Part shown: piece by piece, positions 1 through 9,074 of the stretch | Position numbering within the stretch: the stretch's first letter is position 1 | Layout of the letters: each line of letters starts with the position of its first letter | Source: Rhodoferax sp. AJA081-3 | GTDB lineage: Bacteria; Pseudomonadota; Gammaproteobacteria; Burkholderiales; Burkholderiaceae_C | NCBI RefSeq assembly: GCF_017798165.1 | Contig: NZ_CP059068.1 | Location: forward strand, 558,001-622,000 | Direction of reading: 5' to 3' | Length of the DNA stretch: 64,000 nucleotides | The notes under the pieces: generated by a model | What the model was told of the DNA's origin: nothing | Seen by the model: only the letters and a program-made list of their open reading frames with translations | Databases searched by the model: none | Program-made: the position numbers and the translations under genes

Positions 1-346
1 AGGTTTCTATCATGCCGTAGATGTCACGCCCACAGGACACCACTTCGGGCGGGTACCACTGCAGCCAGCTCTGGTTGGCGGCCACATAGGCGCCTGCCAC
101 TGACATCAGCACCATCAACACGCCGCCGGTTAGTTGTATGGATTTTCGGTCACTAGCCCCCGCCAATGCTGAACATAGTGCTACCAAAACAAGAGCATAC
201 CGCTGCACAACACACATCGGGCAGGGGTTCAGCCCCACCACATGCTGCAAGTACATGCCAAAAGCCAACAGGCCCAGGCAGGCCAGGAAGATGGACGCAA
301 AAATGCGCCGGGGCGCCGTATCAAAAAGTGCCAAAACGGAAGTCAA
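1..346 (-). CDS. dsbB: DsbB disulfide bond formation protein, 3' end outside the window
   Basis: Inner-membrane quinone reductase that reoxidises DsbA. The minus-strand frame reads a first membrane segment (IFLACLGLLAFGMYLQHVVG), then the redox motif NPCPMC followed by VVQRY, a second and third hydrophobic segment, and a periplasmic loop starting WYPPEVVSCGRD, whose Cys is the first of the second conserved pair. The second Cys of that pair lies beyond position 1. No ATG precedes the first membrane segment; I chose the TTG at 344-346, but a TTG at 362-364 is also possible. An interspersed repeat (148-184) lies inside the frame between segments 2 and 3 without breaking it. Family assignment is firm, the start is not. 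Confidence 0.85.
   Translation of the reverse strand, partial: MTSVLALFDTAPRRIFASIFLACLGLLAFGMYLQHVVGLNPCPMCVVQRYALVLVALCSALAGASDRKSIQLTGGVLMVLMSVAGAYVAANQSWLQWYPPEVVSCGRDIYGMIET
148..184 (-). repeat. Interspersed 37-bp element, copy inside dsbB
   Basis: Minus strand reads GTAGC, 18 bases, then GGGGGCTAGTGACC. It fits the family pattern ATAGC-N18-GGGGGCTANAGGCC seen about ten times in this window with the same 18-base spacing. It is translated as part of the DsbB loop (ending AGASDRK). Confidence 0.65.
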
Positions 347-527
347 GATCAGGGGTCCTGTCAAAAATATGCGCCCTGGGTGGGCGCTGTGCGAATGTTG
401 GTATCCATTTTGCCCGTGAAGTTCCCCGGCCCATCCTACCGCTCGGCCGCCTTGGTGTGGCAAACCGAATAAGATTCAGCCTATGGGCTCCGGTTGAGCC
501 CCATTTTTTTCACACGAGGTTTTTTCC

Positions 528-800
528 ATGGCACGCACCGTCAACTGTATCAAGCTGGGCAAAGAAGCCGAGGGCATGGATTTTCCGCCCTACCCTGGCG
601 AATTGGGCAAACGCATCTGGGAAAGCGTCAGCAAGGAAGCCTGGGCGGCCTGGCTCAAGCACCAAACCATGCTGGTGAATGAAAACCGTTTGAACCTGGC
701 TGATGCCCGCGCGCGCCAGTACCTGGCCCGCCAGATGGAAAACCATTTCTTTGGTGATGGCGCCGACGCCGCCCAGGGTTATGTGCCGCCAGCGGCCTGA
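528..800 (+). CDS. yggX: YggX-family Fe(II)-trafficking / oxidative damage protection protein
   Basis: Ninety-residue cytoplasmic protein of the YggX family, which in enterics protects iron-sulfur clusters from oxidative damage. The whole length matches the family: [19 protein letters not shown] at the N-terminus with the conserved Cys7, [29 protein letters not shown], and [14 protein letters not shown] near the C-terminus. The ATG at 528 follows GAGG-type ribosome-binding sequence (cacgaggttttttcc). It stands alone between dsbB (opposite strand) and mnmC, whose start lies 35 bp downstream, so the two may be cotranscribed. Confidence 0.95.
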   Translation: MARTVNCIKLGKEAEGMDFPPYPGELGKRIWESVSKEAWAAWLKHQTMLVNENRLNLADARARQYLARQMENHFFGDGADAAQGYVPPAA

Positions 801-835
801 CCGCTCCAGACCAAAGCCCTAACGCGATCGAGACC

Positions 836-2524
836 ATGGCGCCACCCGCTTTTGCGGCTTGTGGACTGCCCGGGGCATGGGCCCATCGTCCGTCCTGGAC
901 GGTGCTGGACACCGATTTCCAGGATGGCCAGCACTTTTTGAATGCCTTGCGGGCCTGGCAACACCATCCCGGGCGGCCGCGCATGTTGCACTACGTGGGC
1001 ATCACCGCGGTGGCGCCAGACTGCACGGCCGTGCACGATTTGCCCCAAGCATTGGCACCCCACTGGGTCGACCTGCGTCCCGGTTTTCACAGAATTTTGC
1101 TGGAGCATGGGCAGGTCTCATTGACGCTGTGTGTGGGTGATGTGTCGGCCATGTTGGGCGAGCACGTGTTCCAGACCGACACCCTGCTCGCACGGGCACC
1201 TGCCGATAAATGGGAAGTCCAGGCCTTGGCCCGTCGCTGCAAACGGGGGACCCGGTTTTGGGTCGCTGCACCGTCTGCGGGCCCCATGGGGAACGAACAC
1301 CAGTCTGAGAAGGTTGCACAGTTGCAATCCGCCGGCTTTCAGTTGGACCCGACCGACATACCCACCACGGCCATCACCGGGCGATTTGACCCACGGTGGC
1401 ACATTTCGACCAGCCGCACGCCGTCTCACCACGTGCAGCCGGTGCCAGCGCGCTGCGCCATTGTGGGTGCCGGAATAACAGGTGCCAGTGTGGCCCACGC
1501 GCTGGCTTTGCGCGGATGGGAGGTGACGGTGTTCGACGGCCAGGCGCAGGCTGCGTGTGGTGCCTCGGGTTTGCCGGTGGGCTTGGCGGTACCCCATGTG
1601 TCGGCTGATGACAACCCGCGCTCCCGCATGTCGCGCAGCGGAACCCATTTGCTGCAGCAACACGCCCGCCATTTGTTACTGCGTGGACAGGATTGGGAAC
1701 CCTCAGGGGTGATGGAACGTCTACCCGAGGGCGACAGCCTTTGGCATGCACGCGCCTGCTGGATCAAACCCGCTGCCTTGGTGCACGCCTGGTTGGCGCA
1801 TCCCGGCATCCGTTTTGTTGGCGCAAGCCGTGTCGCCCGACTGCACCACACGGACGGTTTGTGGCATGTATTTGGCCCCCAGGACGTGCACTTGGGGCGC
1901 TTCGAAGCCGTGGTTGTGGCAAATGCCATGGGCTGCGCCGACCTCTTGGCTGCCGTACCAACCGATGGTGCTGCAGGCCTTGCGCTGCAGGACAAGCTGG
2001 CCGCGTTGCAGGCCGTACACGGCACCCTGAGTCAGGGCCGATTTACACAGGAGATTGCCGGTCTGCCCGCCAAGCCGGTCAACGGAGATGGGTGTTTCAT
2101 ATCCCTTGATGACACCACCGGTACGCAATGGTTCGCCGGCTCAACGTTTGAGACCGATGCAGCCTTGGCTGCCGACGGAGCCCTGCAGCACGCTGCCAAT
2201 ATGGAGCGCCTGCGACACCTATTGCAGATACCGGGCACGGATCTGATAGCAGCCCTGAACCGCGCGCCCGTGTCACTGTGGTCGTCAACCCGCTGCGTCA
2301 CGCATGACCGTTTGCCCTTGGTGGGCCCAGTGGATGCAGCTGCAGGCCCTGGCCTGTGGCTGTCTGTGGGCATGGGCTCGCGGGGGCTCAGTTTCTCGGC
2401 GCTGTGTGCGGAATTGTTGGTGGCACGTATGGGCGCGGAGCCGCTACCGCTGGAGTTCAGTCTGTCACTCAGCCTGGATGCCAACCGCCCACGGCGGCGG
2501 CCGTCTGCACCAGACAAACACTAA
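836..2524 (+). CDS. mnmC: MnmC-like tRNA wobble-uridine modification protein; FAD oxidoreductase half intact, methyltransferase half degenerate
   Basis: MnmC normally has an N-terminal methyltransferase (MnmD) and a C-terminal FAD oxidoreductase that convert cmnm5s2U34 to mnm5s2U34 in tRNA. This 562-residue protein is shorter than the usual 620-670. The C-terminal half is orthodox: dinucleotide-binding GAGITG at residues 211-216, SGLPVGLAVPHVS, and near the end the family motif GMGSRGLSFSALCAELL. The N-terminal half can be aligned (GLPGAWAHR, LHYVG) but the expected SAM-binding LETGFGLGLNFL is LDTDFQDGQHFL (residues 24-35) and the DGFAP catalytic motif is replaced by TDTLLARAP (114-122). About 40 N-terminal residues are also missing. 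I infer oxidoreductase activity only. Confidence 0.85.
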   Translation: MAPPAFAACGLPGAWAHRPSWTVLDTDFQDGQHFLNALRAWQHHPGRPRMLHYVGITAVAPDCTAVHDLPQALAPHWVDLRPGFHRILLEHGQVSLTLCVGDVSAMLGEHVFQTDTLLARAPADKWEVQALARRCKRGTRFWVAAPSAGPMGNEHQSEKVAQLQSAGFQLDPTDIPTTAITGRFDPRWHISTSRTPSHHVQPVPARCAIVGAGITGASVAHALALRGWEVTVFDGQAQAACGASGLPVGLAVPHVSADDNPRSRMSRSGTHLLQQHARHLLLRGQDWEPSGVMERLPEGDSLWHARACWIKPAALVHAWLAHPGIRFVGASRVARLHHTDGLWHVFGPQDVHLGRFEAVVVANAMGCADLLAAVPTDGAAGLALQDKLAALQAVHGTLSQGRFTQEIAGLPAKPVNGDGCFISLDDTTGTQWFAGSTFETDAALAADGALQHAANMERLRHLLQIPGTDLIAALNRAPVSLWSSTRCVTHDRLPLVGPVDAAAGPGLWLSVGMGSRGLSFSALCAELLVARMGAEPLPLEFSLSLSLDANRPRRRPSAPDKH

Positions 2525-2532
2525 CCCTGTAT

Positions 2533-3270
2533 TCAGACCTTGAGCAGCAGGCCCATCACCTGGGGTGGGTTAAAGGGTATCTCCAGCAAACCGGCACAAC
2601 CCATTTGTTCGGCTTTCTCCATGGCAGACCACGAGGGCTTTTCGGTGGCGACGATTACGGCCTGGGGTGGTGTTGGCATGGCCTTGAAGCTCTGCACCAG
2701 TGCCCAGGGGTCTATATCGCTCAACTCCAGCCCAACAATAATGACGTCGTAGTGGCGATGCGCCAGGCTGGCACTGGCTTGCTCTGCCGTCTCGAACTCG
2801 TCCACATCGGTCAGCCCCGCCAGGGACAACCGGGCACGCAGGTACATGCGTTCCGCGGGTTTCAACCCGACCACTAGCGTCACCCGCATGCCGGGGGGCA
2901 CGGTTTGTTCATCCAGTTCATCAAAACCGGTCACCACATCCACGTAGGCGTGGGAGGCAAACAGGCCATCCAATACCTGCACCATGGCATTCCAGTCCAC
3001 CGGGCGCTGGAAGGATCGCCATGCCTTGTTGTGGGTCTTATTGCCCACACAAATAATCTTCAGATTGGGATTAAAGGTGGGTGAGGCCAGTTCGACCTCG
3101 GCCTCGTGGCAATCCATGTCGATCAATGTCACATGGGGTGGTGCCGGAGCATCGGGTGTCCACAGGCAATAGGCGGGCGTCTGGCGCACGGAGAGGCGGA
3201 ACAGGGTATTGAGCGAGTGCCGCTCAACGGCACTGAAACCGACTACTTTGACCCAAATGCTGGATGACAT
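2533..3270 (-). CDS. Double receiver-like (pseudo-receiver) protein, function unknown
   Basis: A 245-residue soluble protein. The C-terminal ~115 residues (from VTLVVGLKPAERMYLRARL) have the length and hydrophobic pattern of a CheY-like receiver, but the strand that should end in the phosphoacceptor Asp reads YDVIIVGLELSD and the usual KPF near the end reads EIPFNPP, so Asp and Lys are absent. The N-terminal half (PHVTLIDMD, LKIICVG, FQRPVDW) may be a second degenerate receiver. No DNA-binding or enzymatic domain is visible. It converges on mnmC with 8 bp between the stops. A phosphorylation-independent signalling or scaffold role is a guess. Confidence 0.55.
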   Translation of the reverse strand: MSSSIWVKVVGFSAVERHSLNTLFRLSVRQTPAYCLWTPDAPAPPHVTLIDMDCHEAEVELASPTFNPNLKIICVGNKTHNKAWRSFQRPVDWNAMVQVLDGLFASHAYVDVVTGFDELDEQTVPPGMRVTLVVGLKPAERMYLRARLSLAGLTDVDEFETAEQASASLAHRHYDVIIVGLELSDIDPWALVQSFKAMPTPPQAVIVATEKPSWSAMEKAEQMGCAGLLEIPFNPPQVMGLLLKV

Positions 3271-3333
3271 GCTGGACTGACTGCTAGTGTGGAACTACGC
3301 CGACTCTAGCAGTGTTTGCGCCCATTTTGCCGA

Positions 3334-4302
3334 CTAGCGGTCCTTGCTGTAGGGTCGTCCCAGGGCTTTGGGTGCAATGGCCTTGCCAATGAAGCCCGCC
3401 AACAACACCACCGTCAGCACATAGGGCAAGGCCTGGATGATTTGAACCGGTACCTCGCCCACCAGGGGTAGCTCGACGCCCTGCATCAGTATGGCCGCAG
3501 CATCCAGAAAGCCGAACAACAGGCAGGCCCAAAAAGCCCCGACGGGGTACCAACGTCCAAAAATCAAGGCGGCCAAAGCCATGAAGCCGCGGCCCGCAGT
3601 CATGTTGGGGGAAAAGTTGGCGCTTTGTGCCAGCACCAGGTAGCTGCCGGCCAGTCCACACAAAACACCATTCAGTGTGAGCGCGCCATAACGCAGGCGC
3701 ATGACCGACACGCCGGCTGCATCCACCATTTGGGGGTTTTCACCCACAGCCCGCAGGCGCAGACCAAAACGCGTTCTGAACAACAGCCACCACGACAAGG
3801 GCACCAGGGCCAAGGCCAGGTAGACCATGGGGTTGTGGCTTAACAGGCCCTCGCCCACCAAGGGGCCTATCCACGGTATGCCCGCGAGCGCCGCCGGTGC
3901 CTGCGGAAACAGGGCCTGTATGCGCACCGCATTGCCGACTGCAGGTGTCTGCCCACCCTGGGCAAACCAGGCAATACCGAGCACCACCGTCAGGCCCGCA
4001 GCAATGATGTTGATGGCCACACCCGACACCACCTGGTCACCCCGGTAGCTGACGCAGGCCAGGCCATGCATCCACGACAGCGCAACCGCAACCCCGATCG
4101 CCGCCAGCAAGGCCAGCGTGGTAGAGCCCCACACGGCACCCGCAGCACCCGCAGCAAAGGCCGCGAACAGCATCTTGCCCTCCAGGCCGATATCCACCAC
4201 GCCCGAGCGTTCGGAGAACAGGCCTGCCAGGGCGCAAAAAATCAACGGAGTGGCCAGCCTTAGCGTGGACGCCACCATGGTCGCCAGCAGGGATTCATCC
4301 AT
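3334..4302 (-). CDS. Nucleoside ABC transporter permease (second permease)
   Basis: Inner-membrane permease of the BMP-type nucleoside importer family (YufQ/NupQ-like), 322 residues, almost wholly hydrophobic. Family signatures include IGLEGKMLFAAF near residue 40, GDQVVSGVAINIIAAGLT, RAVGENPQMVDAAGV and MTAGRGFMALAALIFG. I chose ATG at 4302, which overlaps the end of the upstream permease by 8 bp; the frame is open further upstream but that part is translated from the neighbour. Last gene of the operon substrate-binding protein, ATPase, permease 1, permease 2. Confidence 0.9.
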   Translation of the reverse strand: MDESLLATMVASTLRLATPLIFCALAGLFSERSGVVDIGLEGKMLFAAFAAGAAGAVWGSTTLALLAAIGVAVALSWMHGLACVSYRGDQVVSGVAINIIAAGLTVVLGIAWFAQGGQTPAVGNAVRIQALFPQAPAALAGIPWIGPLVGEGLLSHNPMVYLALALVPLSWWLLFRTRFGLRLRAVGENPQMVDAAGVSVMRLRYGALTLNGVLCGLAGSYLVLAQSANFSPNMTAGRGFMALAALIFGRWYPVGAFWACLLFGFLDAAAILMQGVELPLVGEVPVQIIQALPYVLTVVLLAGFIGKAIAPKALGRPYSKDR

Positions 4303-5425
4303 GGGCGGCTCCCGACGGCAACAAACGCATGACCCGGGCCAACAACCAGCCCACGATGGGCGCAATGACATAGACCATGGCACCCGAAAACAACACGATA
4401 AAACCCTGCAGCATGACCACCATTTCGCGGCTGAAACCGCGCACTTCAAACGCCACCTCGGCGCCGCCCTGGAACAGGGCTCCAAACAAAATACTGGCCA
4501 ACACAATGCCCACCGGGTGGTTGCGTCCCATCAACGCAACGGCAATACCGGTAAAGCCGGCGCCGCTGACAAACTCCAGCAGCAGCTTGCCGTTCACACC
4601 CGCAATTTCGTTCATGCCCACCATGCCTGCCAGGGCGCCCGACACTGCCATGGCCACCATGATCTGGCGCTTGGGGCGAACGCCGGCATATTCCGCCGCA
4701 CCTGGGCTGGAGCCCACGGCACGCAGGTGGTAACCCGCGCGGGTGCGCCACAGAAACAGGTAGACGCCGACAGCTGCCAACACGGCCAGCAGCACGCTGA
4801 GGTTGAGCGGTGAACTGGGCCACTCGACGCCCAGCCATCCCAGGGCCTCGTGCATGGCAGGCAACTTGGCAGAATCAGCAAAAGGCTCACTCTCCACCGA
4901 CATGGAGCCCGCGGGGCGCAGGTGATTGACCAGCAAATAGACCAGCAGGCTGCTGGCAATAAAATTGAACATGATAGTGGTGATCACCACATGGCTGCCG
5001 CGGTAGGCTTGTAAATAACCGGGTACGGCCGCCCACGCCATGCCGAACAGAGCACCAGCCACCAGCATCAGCGGCAGCATGATCCACACCGGTAAAAAAG
5101 CCGACCACCACAGCGCCACCAGGCCAGCGCCCAGCCCGCCCAGAATTGCCTGGCCCTCACCACCAATGTTGAACAAGCCACCATGGAAAGCCACGGCAAC
5201 GGCCAGACCGGTGAATACAAAAGTGGTTGCGTAATACAGCGTGTAGCTGAAGCCGCGCGCCGTGCCAAACGCTCCATGGACCAGCACGGTTATCACTTCC
5301 TTCGGGCTTTGCCCAACCAGCGCCACCACACCGCCGGCCACCAGCAGAGCCACGGCCAGGCACACGGCCGGCAACAACACCAGATCTGCCCAGCGGGGCA
5401 ATGCTTGTGTACCGCCGCCGCTCAT
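4295..5425 (-). CDS. Nucleoside ABC transporter permease (first permease)
   Basis: Inner-membrane permease of 376 residues, partner of the permease at 3334-4302. Motifs of the YufP/NupP group are present: FTGLAVAVAFHGGLFNIGGEGQ, VPGYLQAYRGSHVVITTIMFN and LRAVGSSPGAAEYAGV, the last being the cytoplasmic loop that contacts the ATPase. Its ATG at 5425 overlaps the ATPase stop by four bases (ATGA), which indicates translational coupling. With the neighbouring ribokinase and nucleoside hydrolase it is expected to import nucleosides. Confidence 0.9.
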   Translation of the reverse strand: MSGGGTQALPRWADLVLLPAVCLAVALLVAGGVVALVGQSPKEVITVLVHGAFGTARGFSYTLYYATTFVFTGLAVAVAFHGGLFNIGGEGQAILGGLGAGLVALWWSAFLPVWIMLPLMLVAGALFGMAWAAVPGYLQAYRGSHVVITTIMFNFIASSLLVYLLVNHLRPAGSMSVESEPFADSAKLPAMHEALGWLGVEWPSSPLNLSVLLAVLAAVGVYLFLWRTRAGYHLRAVGSSPGAAEYAGVRPKRQIMVAMAVSGALAGMVGMNEIAGVNGKLLLEFVSGAGFTGIAVALMGRNHPVGIVLASILFGALFQGGAEVAFEVRGFSREMVVMLQGFIVLFSGAMVYVIAPIVGWLLARVMRLLPSGAAHG

Positions 5426-6972
5426 GCTGCCTGCTCCGCATCTGCCACCATCAACAGGCCAATGCTAGCCTCGGTGCAGTCTTCAATCGCCAGCTCACCG
5501 GTGACGCGTCCTTGGTTCATGACAATCACCCGATTTGAAAGTGCCAGTATTTCGTCCAGCTCGCTGGACACCACCAGCACCGCGCAACCTGCATCGCGCA
5601 TAGCGCGCAGTTGCCCATAAATAAACTCGATAGCCCCAATGTCCACGCCCCGCGTGGGTTGCCCCACCAGCAGCACCTTGGGCGTCTGCCCAATTTCGCG
5701 TGCCAGCACCAGCTTTTGCTGGTTGCCACCGGAGAAGCTGCGGCTCAAGAGTTCCGGGTCACGCGGGCGCACGTCAAAGTGTTCCATCATGTCCGTAGTG
5801 GCCTGCCGCATGTGTGTGTGGTTCATCCAGACGCCGTTGGCATATTCCGGCAAGTCGTCATAACCCAGTACCGCCGACTCCCACGCTACAAAATCCATGA
5901 CCATGGCCCGTGCGTGCCGGTCTTCTGGCACATGGGCCAGACCCAGTGCGCGGGCGCTGTGGGGTTCCAGCCAGGCTTTGGCGTCGAAGGTCTTGGCGCC
6001 CAGTTGCAATTGCCCTTCCGTGGGCTGCAGCATGCCGGACAACACATCCAGCAGTTCGCTCTGGCCGTTGCCAGACACACCGGCAACACCCACAATTTCG
6101 CCGCCGCGCAGGGTCAGGTTCAGCCGGCTCAGGCGCACCACATTTAGCGCGTCGCGCACCATCACATTGGATGCCTGCAACAGGACCTCGCCCACGGGTT
6201 TGGTTTCTTCGTCCACCCGTCCCACCTGTACCTTGCGTCCCACCATGGCCTCGGCCAGGCCTTCGCAGGATGCCTGGGCAATGGGCAGCTCCTGCACCAC
6301 ACGGCCAGCACGCATCACGGTCACCTGGTCACACAGGCGCATGACTTCCTTCAGCTTGTGGGTGATCAGCAAAATGGTGGTGCCCTGCTGGCGCAACACG
6401 CGCAACACGTCGAACAGCTGTTCGGTCTCCTGCGGTGTCAACACGGCAGTGGGCTCGTCCAGAATCAGGATTTTGGCGCCGCGGTACAGCGCCTTCAGAA
6501 TCTCCAGGCGCTGGCGGTCTCCCACCGGCAAATCGGCCACCTGCACATCCAGCGCCACCTGCAGTCCTGTGGACTGCATCAGCGCATTGAGCTTGCTGCG
6601 GACTTGTGCGTCGGCACGCTGGAGCAGCCAGTGCGGCTCAGCACCCAGCATCACGTTCTCTAACGCGGTCAGGGTGTCGACCAACATGAAGTGCTGGTGC
6701 ACCATGCCAATGCCCAGGGCAATAGCGTCATCTGCATTGCGGATGGAGGCGGGCTTGCCAAACACCTCGATATCTCCGCTGTCGGCCTGGTAGAAGCCAT
6801 ACAAAACGGACATCAAAGTGCTTTTGCCCGCACCGTTCTCACCTACCAGACCGTGCACGGTGCCAGCAGGTACCGCCAGGTTCACGTCGGCATTGGCCGC
6901 CACCGCGCCAAAGCGCTTGTGGATGCCGGTCATGCGGACCGCGGTGGCCGCATGCGCGGCAGAACCCGACAT
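5422..6972 (-). CDS. Nucleoside ABC transporter ATP-binding protein, two fused ABC domains
   Basis: A 516-residue tandem ATPase of the sugar/nucleoside type (YufO/RbsA-like). Domain 1 has Walker [13 protein letters not shown] near residue 45, a switch toward [16 protein letters not shown], and Walker [14 protein letters not shown]. Domain 2 has the degenerate Walker [12 protein letters not shown] typical of the second domain in this subfamily, the signature [16 protein letters not shown] and [16 protein letters not shown]. It energises the two adjacent permeases. ATG at 6972 overlaps the stop of the substrate-binding gene (ATGA). Confidence 0.93.
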   Translation of the reverse strand: MSGSAAHAATAVRMTGIHKRFGAVAANADVNLAVPAGTVHGLVGENGAGKSTLMSVLYGFYQADSGDIEVFGKPASIRNADDAIALGIGMVHQHFMLVDTLTALENVMLGAEPHWLLQRADAQVRSKLNALMQSTGLQVALDVQVADLPVGDRQRLEILKALYRGAKILILDEPTAVLTPQETEQLFDVLRVLRQQGTTILLITHKLKEVMRLCDQVTVMRAGRVVQELPIAQASCEGLAEAMVGRKVQVGRVDEETKPVGEVLLQASNVMVRDALNVVRLSRLNLTLRGGEIVGVAGVSGNGQSELLDVLSGMLQPTEGQLQLGAKTFDAKAWLEPHSARALGLAHVPEDRHARAMVMDFVAWESAVLGYDDLPEYANGVWMNHTHMRQATTDMMEHFDVRPRDPELLSRSFSGGNQQKLVLAREIGQTPKVLLVGQPTRGVDIGAIEFIYGQLRAMRDAGCAVLVVSSELDEILALSNRVIVMNQGRVTGELAIEDCTEASIGLLMVADAEQAA

Positions 6973-7952
6973 CAGTATTTGCAGGCGTTGTCGGCCATGT
7001 AGTCAGCAGCCTTGATCTTGCCGCTGATGATGTCGGCCTTGATGGCTTCCACCTTTTTCTTCATATCCGCATTGACCAGCTTGGCGTTGTGTTCATCCAG
7101 CGCGTAGTCCACGCCGCCTTCCTTCAGGCCCAGAACCGACAGACCAGGTTTGTGGCCCTTGGCCACGTTGTACACGGCCACGTCCACCTTCTTGATCATC
7201 GAGGTCAGCATGGTGCCGGGCTGGATATGGTTCTGGTTGCTATCCACACCGATGGCGAGCTTGCCGCTGTCTTTGGCGGCCTGGTAAACACCCATGCCCG
7301 TGCCGCCCGCGGCCGCAAACACCACGTCAGCGCCCTTGGCAAACTGGGCCTTGGTCAACTCACCGCCACGCGCGGGGTCGCTCCAGGCAGCGCCGGTGGT
7401 GCCGGTCATGTTGGCAAACACCTCGGCCTTGGGGTTGGCGTACTTGGCGCCCTGCTCGTAGCCACACTGGAACTTGCGGATCAGCGGAATGTCCATGCCA
7501 CCGACAAAACCCACCTTGCCGGTCTTGCTGGCCATGGCCGCCATCGCGCCTACCAAGAAGCTGCCTTCATGCTCCTTGAACACCACGGACTGCACATTGG
7601 GCTGTTTCACCACCATGTCGATGATGGCGAACTGCAGCTTGGGAAACTCTTTGGCGATCTTTTCGATGCTGGAGGCCTGGCCAAAACCAATGCCGATGAT
7701 GGGGCTCGCGCCACGCTCTGCCATGCGGCGGATCGCCTGCTCGCGTTGTGATTCGTTGGACACCTCGAAGTCCAGGTAGGACTTGCCGGTTTCCTTCTTC
7801 CACTGCTCCATGCCACGGTAGGCTGCCTCGTTGAAAGACTTGTCGAACTTACCGCCCATGTCATACACGATGGCCGGCTCGGCCATGGCCTGGAAACTCG
7901 CGGCCAGCGCAAGGCCCAACAAACCCATACGCGCCACATTTGTAAAACTCAT
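6972..7952 (-). CDS. BMP-family nucleoside-binding periplasmic protein
   Basis: Substrate-binding component of the importer, 326 residues. The N-terminus is a Sec signal peptide (hydrophobic MGLLGLALAASFQAMA, cleavage after AMA). The mature part shows the PF02608 hallmarks: YDMGGKFDKSFNEAAYRG, then IIGIGFGQASSIEKIA, GFVGGMDIPLIRKFQCGYEQG, and VFAAAGGTGMGVYQAA. The gene heads the minus-strand operon, divergent from the ribokinase gene with 156 bp between the starts, so both sides could share regulation. Binding of purine nucleosides is inferred from family and neighbours. Confidence 0.93.
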   Translation of the reverse strand: MSFTNVARMGLLGLALAASFQAMAEPAIVYDMGGKFDKSFNEAAYRGMEQWKKETGKSYLDFEVSNESQREQAIRRMAERGASPIIGIGFGQASSIEKIAKEFPKLQFAIIDMVVKQPNVQSVVFKEHEGSFLVGAMAAMASKTGKVGFVGGMDIPLIRKFQCGYEQGAKYANPKAEVFANMTGTTGAAWSDPARGGELTKAQFAKGADVVFAAAGGTGMGVYQAAKDSGKLAIGVDSNQNHIQPGTMLTSMIKKVDVAVYNVAKGHKPGLSVLGLKEGGVDYALDEHNAKLVNADMKKKVEAIKADIISGKIKAADYMADNACKY

Positions 7953-8108
7953 AGCTACCCTTTTGTTGACTAAATGATCAGGAAAAATGGCGTAAGGTTA
8001 TAGTCTACGCACACCTCTTGCAATCAGGGTGTTTCCCTAGCGCAAAAAAATGGACCTCTGTATTTTCCACTACACAATGGACCCCCCATTGCAACCGCCC
8101 AAGACTTC

Positions 8109-9056
8109 ATGATACTGGTAGCAGGCTCCTCCAACCTGGACTTTGTCGTCCGGGCCCACCACATTCCCGCACCGGGCGAAACAGTTCTGGGCCGCGATTT
8201 CAAAACATTCCCCGGCGGCAAGGGTGCCAACCAGGCCGTGGCCTGCGCACGCGCAGGCGGTGCACCCACAACGCTCTTGACCGCCATGGGGGCTGACGCC
8301 TTCGCCACACCGATTGAAAACTCGCTGCGTGAAGCGGCGGTGGCCCTCAACATCGTACGTATCAACGACCAACCCACCGGTACCGCCTTTATCTGTGTGT
8401 CGGAAGACGCCGAAAACGCCATCACCGTGGCTCCAGGCGCCAATCTTTGCCTGCTGGAACAGCACCTGCCCAGCTTGCAAGATGTGAGCCACCTGCTGAT
8501 GCAACTGGAAATCCCGCTGACCACCGTCATTGCCTACGCCAAAGCCGCGCGCCAGCAGGGTGTGACCACCGTGCTCAACGCCGCACCCATCCAACAACTG
8601 CCCGCTGAACTGCTGGAGTGGATAGACGTTCTGGTGGTTAATGAGGGTGAATTGGCCAGCCTGTCCGGCCACAGCGGCAGCATTGCCGAATGCCTGGAGC
8701 GCATCGCCGTGCCGACGGTAGTTGTCACCTTGGGGCACCGCGGTAGCTGCGCACGGACCCAGGGCACATTTTTGGTGCAGCCGGCCTGCGCCATTACCCC
8801 GGTGGACACCACGGCGGCGGGTGATACCTTTTGTGGCAGCTTGGTCGCAGCCTTGAGCACCGGTACCAACATGCCACAAGCACTGTCGCTGGCGGGCGCT
8901 GCTGGCGCCTTGGCATGCACCCGTTTGGGTGCGCAATCCAGCATTCCGCACCAAGCCGAAGTGGCAGCTTTCCTGGCCCAACAACCAGCAAAAACCGCTG
9001 CAGCCATGGATGCCCTGGGCGCGTATTGCGGTTTGCCAGCCGGCACCTATTCTTGA
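8109..9056 (+). CDS. rbsK: Ribokinase, PfkB family
   Basis: Phosphorylates D-ribose at O5 with ATP; 315 residues, normal for the family. Substrate-binding GGKGANQA is at residues 36-43 and the PfkB signature 2 VDTTAAGDTF, with the catalytic Asp, at 232-241. Residues FICVSEDAENAI and NAAPIQQLP are also typical of ribokinases. It is directly followed (18 bp) by a nucleoside hydrolase gene that would release ribose in the cytoplasm, so the likely in vivo source of its substrate is imported nucleosides. Confidence 0.92.
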   Translation: MILVAGSSNLDFVVRAHHIPAPGETVLGRDFKTFPGGKGANQAVACARAGGAPTTLLTAMGADAFATPIENSLREAAVALNIVRINDQPTGTAFICVSEDAENAITVAPGANLCLLEQHLPSLQDVSHLLMQLEIPLTTVIAYAKAARQQGVTTVLNAAPIQQLPAELLEWIDVLVVNEGELASLSGHSGSIAECLERIAVPTVVVTLGHRGSCARTQGTFLVQPACAITPVDTTAAGDTFCGSLVAALSTGTNMPQALSLAGAAGALACTRLGAQSSIPHQAEVAAFLAQQPAKTAAAMDALGAYCGLPAGTYS

Positions 9057-9074
9057 TGGACCAACAATAAAACT

